From Pseudomonadota bacterium (GTDB taxonomy: Bacteria > Pseudomonadota > Alphaproteobacteria > Sphingomonadales > Sphingomonadaceae), in contig JAFAFE010000006.1 in NCBI GenBank assembly GCA_023423655.1, forward strand, positions 558,001 through 622,000: a stretch of 64,000 nucleotides of DNA, in the 5' to 3' direction. The notes under the pieces were generated by a model. It did not search any database. It had not been told where the DNA came from and saw only the letters and a program-made list of their open reading frames with translations. The position numbers and the translations under genes are program-made. Numbering within the stretch: position 1 is the stretch's first letter; each line of letters starts with the position of its first letter. Of the stretch, positions 60,551-64,000 are shown in pieces.

Positions 60551-61116
60551 CAATCCTGTCCTTCTTCGTCAGAGCTATCTTCAATTTCTTCTTCGTCCGC
60601 CCCGTCGGCCACGAGCGGCACGGTTGCGGCGATCAATTTGTCGGTCAGCACCAGCTTGGCATTGTCGATGGCGGCAAAGGGGATGCCGTGGGTTACGCCC
60701 TCGCGGTCGGTGACGGCGACCATGCCTTCATCATCCATGCCCAAAATCGTGCCGTTAAAGCGCAAGCGCCCGTCCAGTTTTTCGGTGAGCGTAATCTTGG
60801 CCTCATGCCCCGCCCAGTCATTATAATCCTTGGCGCGCGTCAGCGGACGGTCGATGCCGGGCGACGACACTTCAAGCCGGTATGCGCCGTCAATCGGGTC
60901 ATTGCCCGCTTCTTCCAGCGCATCCAGCTTTTCCGAAATGCGGCGCGACAAATCGGCGCAATCGTCAATGTTAAGCTGGCGCGTATCGGGGCGTTCGGCC
61001 ATGATTTGCAGCGTGCGTTCGTCATCGCTGCCGAACAGCATCACGCGCACCAGATCAAATCCGAGCGCCTTCGCTTCGGGCTCCACCAGTGCAACAAGAT
61101 CGGCAATATCGGCCAT
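60550..61116 (-). CDS. rimP: Ribosome maturation factor RimP
   Basis: The 188-residue factor is needed for 30S assembly. Family patterns are VALVEPEAKALGFDLVRV, DCADLSRRISEKLD and YRLEVSSPGIDRPLTRAKDY. An acidic tail (DEEEIEDSSDEEGQD) ends it. It leads the nusA operon. Confidence 0.95.
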   Translation of the reverse strand: MADIADLVALVEPEAKALGFDLVRVMLFGSDDERTLQIMAERPDTRQLNIDDCADLSRRISEKLDALEEAGNDPIDGAYRLEVSSPGIDRPLTRAKDYNDWAGHEAKITLTEKLDGRLRFNGTILGMDDEGMVAVTDREGVTHGIPFAAIDNAKLVLTDKLIAATVPLVADGADEEEIEDSSDEEGQD

Positions 61117-61126
61117 CAACGACTTT

Positions 61127-61183
61127 CACATCCAAAAAGGTCGGGCATATCCAAAAAGAGCGGGCATACCCAAAACTGTAAGA
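61127..61183. repeat. Three 19-base tandem repeats upstream of rimP
   Basis: Units begin at 61127, 61146 and 61165: cacatccaaaaaggtcggg, catatccaaaaagagcggg and catacccaaaactgtaaga. They lie 11-67 bases before the rimP start. The rest of 61117-61397 is the promoter side of two divergent genes. Confidence 0.75.
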
Positions 61184-61397
61184 CACCCGCGAAAAACACC
61201 AAGCGCCTTTGTTGCCGGAACCGTGTGGCCCCGACCCCAACTTCGCTACCGATGTCGAGAGATGGAGAGCCATATAAGCGAGCATGTCTGTTTGCGCAAG
61301 TGGAATCCCCGCGCAGGCCTCATGCCCGATGGCAACCCTTGCGAAGCATCCGCGTTAGGGAGATAGTGACATGCCAAAGCCAGCCGGAGATATAATC

Positions 61398-62570
61398 ATG
61401 ATGATACGCGCCGCCTTCCTGCTTACCGCCGCTTCGTTAAGCCTCACCGCCTGTAATGCCGCCACCCCCGGCGCGGATGCCGAGACACAAAATGCGCAGA
61501 CAAAAGAGGCCAATGCTACGACGTCTACCGACAAGCCGTTCACCGTGACCGAAGTCGCGCAATTCAACGCGCCTTGGGCGATGACCTTCCTCCCCGATGG
61601 CCGCGCCTTGATTACCGAGAAAGCGGGCACGCTTAAATTATGGCAGGCCGATGGTCCGGTCTTGGACGTAAGCGGCGCGCCCAAGGTGGATAGCGCGGGC
61701 CAAGGCGGGTTGATGGACGTGGTCCTGTCGCCCGACTTTGCCACCAGCGGGCTCATTTATCTGAGCTTTTCCGAAAGTGGCGAAGGCGGCAAAGGCGTGG
61801 CGCTCGCGACCGCCAAATTCGACACCAGAGGCGATGCGCCCAAGCTGGACGGCCTCAAAACCATCTTCCGTGCCACGCCCTATGTGTCGGGCGATGGCCA
61901 TTATTCGGGCCGCATCGCTTTCTCGCCCGATGGCAAATATCTGTTCTTCACCAATGGCGAGCGCCAGAAATTCGACCCCGCACAAGACCCCAAGGCAACG
62001 CTTGGCAAAGTGTTGCGCCTCAACCCCGATGGCACGCCTGCTGCGGGCAATCCGCTCGCGGCCAAGGGCTTCCATCCGGCGGTCTGGTCCTATGGCCACC
62101 GCAACCTGCTCGGCCTCGCCTTTGATGCGGCAGGCAATTTGTGGGAGCAGGAAATGGGCCCCAAAGGCGGCGACGAGGTCAACCTCATCCAGCCGGGCCT
62201 GAACTATGGCTATCCCAAAGTATCGAACGGCAGCCATTATGACGGCAAAGACATCCCCGACCACGCGCCGGGCGACGGGTTTGAAGCCCCCAAAGTATGG
62301 TGGAATCCCTCAATTTCACCGGGCGGGCTGATGATCTATTCGGGCGCTATGTTCCCTGAATGGAAGGGCGATGCGTTTATCGGCGGCCTGTCAGGTCAGG
62401 CGCTCATCCGCGTCGATATTGACGGCACCAACGCCAAAAAAGGCGACCAATGGGATATGGGCGCGCGCATCCGCGAAGTCGAACAAGGCCCCGATGGCGC
62501 CATCTGGCTACTGGAAGACGGCGCACAAGGCTCGCAAGGGCGGCTGCTGAAACTCACGCCGAAGGGGTAA
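61398..62570 (+). CDS. PQQ-dependent sugar dehydrogenase-like lipoprotein
   Basis: The protein has 390 residues. A lipobox (SLSLTAC) follows a short signal, and the mature N-terminus is Ala/Thr-rich. The six-bladed propeller of glucose/sorbosone dehydrogenases has NAPWAMTFLPDGRALITEKAG, GGLMDVVLSPDF, HYSGRIAFSPDGKYLFFTNG and AVWSYGHRNLLGLAFD. The start at 61398 has GGAG eight bases upstream. The enzyme oxidises aldoses in the periplasm with PQQ. No PQQ synthesis genes are here. Confidence 0.9.
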   Translation: MMIRAAFLLTAASLSLTACNAATPGADAETQNAQTKEANATTSTDKPFTVTEVAQFNAPWAMTFLPDGRALITEKAGTLKLWQADGPVLDVSGAPKVDSAGQGGLMDVVLSPDFATSGLIYLSFSESGEGGKGVALATAKFDTRGDAPKLDGLKTIFRATPYVSGDGHYSGRIAFSPDGKYLFFTNGERQKFDPAQDPKATLGKVLRLNPDGTPAAGNPLAAKGFHPAVWSYGHRNLLGLAFDAAGNLWEQEMGPKGGDEVNLIQPGLNYGYPKVSNGSHYDGKDIPDHAPGDGFEAPKVWWNPSISPGGLMIYSGAMFPEWKGDAFIGGLSGQALIRVDIDGTNAKKGDQWDMGARIREVEQGPDGAIWLLEDGAQGSQGRLLKLTPKG

Positions 62571-62582
62571 GTATCCTTCTCC

Positions 62583-62699
62583 GCTCGTCCTGAGTAGCCG
62601 TGCCAACGGCGTATCGAAGGACTTGATTCAAGAGTTGGTGCTGCGCGCACATCAGTCCTTCGATACACCGCCCTTACGGGCGGCACTCAGGACGAACGG
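62583..62699. repeat. Intergenic repeat (family C)
   Basis: Arms tcgtcctgagt (62585-62595) and actcaggacga (62685-62695), and a perfect inner pair gtatcgaaggact (62611-62623) with agtccttcgatac (62654-62666). The rest of the 62571-63032 gap has one small hairpin (cctcccc/ggggagg, 62854-62873) and a palindrome CACAA-tatg-TTGTG (62911-62924); no gene is seen. Confidence 0.8.
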
Positions 62700-63032
62700 T
62701 GGTGGGGTTAGGGAACGTGATTATCCCCTTTCCTACTGCTGTGCGAAAGGTCATGCGGGGACAACCGCAACGGACATATCTCACCCCCGCAAGTCAAGGA
62801 AACAGTCTTGCGCTTTCCCCCGCATCATCCCCGTAATTGCGCTCCGGCAAACTCCTCCCCTTGTCAGGGGAGGATTACCAATGCGTGCGTTCGATCAGGG
62901 CGACGCCACACACAATATGTTGTGGTCGGAAAATTGTCCCTTTTGCCCGAACTTTGCGAAGTTAAGGGGGTATTTATGGCTTAATTCTGCGCGTTTCACA
63001 CTTTCGCCCGCCGAACCACCATATCTGGTAGC

Positions 63033-64000
63033 TCACGCCAAGGCCGTCATCGCCTTCAACCCCTTATGTGCGGGATAGACAGCGCGGGCGACGCGGTCCG
63101 GATCGAGCGCGAAATGGCTGGCGACCGCACCCGAAATCAGGGCTTCGAGCGATGCGGTGGGCTTAAGGTCGCGGCCTTCATAAAGCGCCGCTTGCGATAA
63201 ACCCGGCCAATCGGCCAGCACGCGCCCGCCCTTGACGCCGCCGCCCAGCAACATCGCCGCGCTCGCGGTGCCATGATCGGTCCCGCCGGTGCCATTAACC
63301 GCAACGGTGCGGCCGAATTCGGTCGCGACAAGCACCAGCGTATCGGCCCACTCCGCGCCCAGCCCGGCTTTGAGGCTCGCAATGATGGCGTCGAGATTTT
63401 TAAGCTGGGTCGTCAACCGGCCTGCCTGCTGGTTGTGCGTATCCCAGCCGGTCGTTTCGATCATGACCAGCCGCGCGGCATCGGGACCGGTCATCAGCTT
63501 GGCCGCGAGCGCGCCGATGGCGGTACCATTCTGCCCCTCCTTGGCGAGCGCGCCGACAGTGGCACGGTTCGCAAGGGCTTGGGAAAAAGCGGCATGAAGC
63601 GCGGGGTCGGCTTCATAGAGGGCGGCGGTGCGCTGGATCAGATCCGCGCTCGCATCGGGGAGTGCGGAGGCGGCATAAGAGGAAGCCGGATAAGGCCCGC
63701 GCAGCGCCGTCGCGACCGTCGGCGCGAGCGCAATCGCCTTGGGCGTATCGCGCCCGAACAGGCCGATCACGCGGTTCATCCAGCCATCCTTGGCGGCATA
63801 AGCGGCAAGCCCTCCGGTTTCGAGGATATTCTGCCCGTCAAAATGCGACCGCTCGCGATAGGAGGAGGCAACCGCATGGGCGAACAAGGCTTGTTTGGCC
63901 GCGTAAAGTTTGGCGGTTTCGGCAAGCGCCGGATGGAGCGCAAACATGGCGTCGAGCTTGACCGCATCGGGTGCCACCAATGTGCTGCGCTGCCGCAACA
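63033..64000 (-). CDS. DUF1501 domain protein, partial
   Basis: The start lies beyond the window, and about 322 residues are visible. The family signatures are MIETTGWDTHNQQAGRL, WADTLVLVATEFGRTVAVNG, TDHGTASAAMLLGGGVKGG and a C-terminal DPDRVARAVYP. DUF1501 proteins are exported alkaline-phosphatase-like or sulfatase-like proteins, often paired with DUF1800. Function is unknown. Confidence 0.9.
   Translation of the reverse strand, partial: LRQRSTLVAPDAVKLDAMFALHPALAETAKLYAAKQALFAHAVASSYRERSHFDGQNILETGGLAAYAAKDGWMNRVIGLFGRDTPKAIALAPTVATALRGPYPASSYAASALPDASADLIQRTAALYEADPALHAAFSQALANRATVGALAKEGQNGTAIGALAAKLMTGPDAARLVMIETTGWDTHNQQAGRLTTQLKNLDAIIASLKAGLGAEWADTLVLVATEFGRTVAVNGTGGTDHGTASAAMLLGGGVKGGRVLADWPGLSQAALYEGRDLKPTASLEALISGAVASHFALDPDRVARAVYPAHKGLKAMTALA

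Noticed and set aside
61127..61183. Short CRISPR array
   Set aside because: Units are contiguous with no unique spacers, and no cas gene is nearby.
62911..62924. Operator CACAA-tatg-TTGTG
   Set aside because: It lies between two convergent genes, so no promoter is served.

Overview
The window reads as chromosomal DNA of a Sphingomonadales alphaproteobacterium (Sphingopyxis/Sphingorhabdus/Sphingomonas type). The pointers are high GC, dense short-overlap operons, the order rimP-nusA-ylxR-infB...rbfA...truB-rpsO-pnp, the sdhC-sdhD-sdhA order, a histidine-utilization set that uses HutF plus HutG, a long TonB-dependent receptor, and many sphingomonad-style palindromic intergenic repeats. Genus is an inference from gene content, not from a marker search. 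No rRNA, CRISPR array, prophage or complete insertion sequence is visible. There is one tRNA, tRNA-Gly(UCC).

Layout. 1-9.7 kb: a RES/Xre toxin-antitoxin pair (toxin cut by the window edge), trmB, a hemerythrin coupled to a CPIC-type flavoprotein, three small lipoproteins, a PhnA-like protein, DUF72 and DUF4274 proteins, and an SDR reductase divergent from its probable TetR regulator. 9.7-24 kb: a BA14K-like protein, tRNA-Gly, an enoyl-CoA hydratase, then the hut genes (hutI-hutH and hutG-hutU on minus, hutF divergent), bpt, ilvA, a 3-hydroxyisobutyrate-dehydrogenase-type enzyme and an exported amidohydrolase. The hut set runs histidine to urocanate (HutH), imidazolone propionate (HutU), formiminoglutamate (HutI), formylglutamate (HutF) and glutamate plus formate (HutG). 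24-36 kb: a flavin monooxygenase-like protein, succinate dehydrogenase subunits without sdhB nearby, ald with its divergent Lrp-type regulator, an SDR, prmA, phhA and a membrane hydroxylase.

36-44 kb: a minus-strand repair and envelope cluster: peptidylprolyl isomerase, bamD, recN, a 2OG-Fe(II) oxygenase, a membrane protein, ligA and a TerB-like/BRCT protein. 44-46.6 kb: a TonB-dependent receptor, with a possible Fur-controlled structured RNA beside it. 46.7-61.1 kb: the translation and RNA-metabolism supercluster (rimP, nusA, ylxR-L7Ae, infB, rbfA, truB, rpsO, pnp). It is interrupted by a VOC protein, a toxin-antitoxin pair, tdk, an acetyltransferase, a site-2-type protease and two exported proteins of unknown function. 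61.4-64 kb: a PQQ-type sugar dehydrogenase lipoprotein and the end of a DUF1501 protein.

The most distinctive feature is a family of double-palindrome repeats. It occurs between genes and also inside the reading frames of ligA (twice) and truB (once, next to a second repeat type). All three in-gene copies have lengths divisible by three. Other points of interest are a toxin-antitoxin pair fused by overlapping codons to rbfA, a TerB-like/BRCT gene directly after ligA, a 2OG oxygenase coupled to recN, and the candidate small RNA at about 43.98-44.13 kb.
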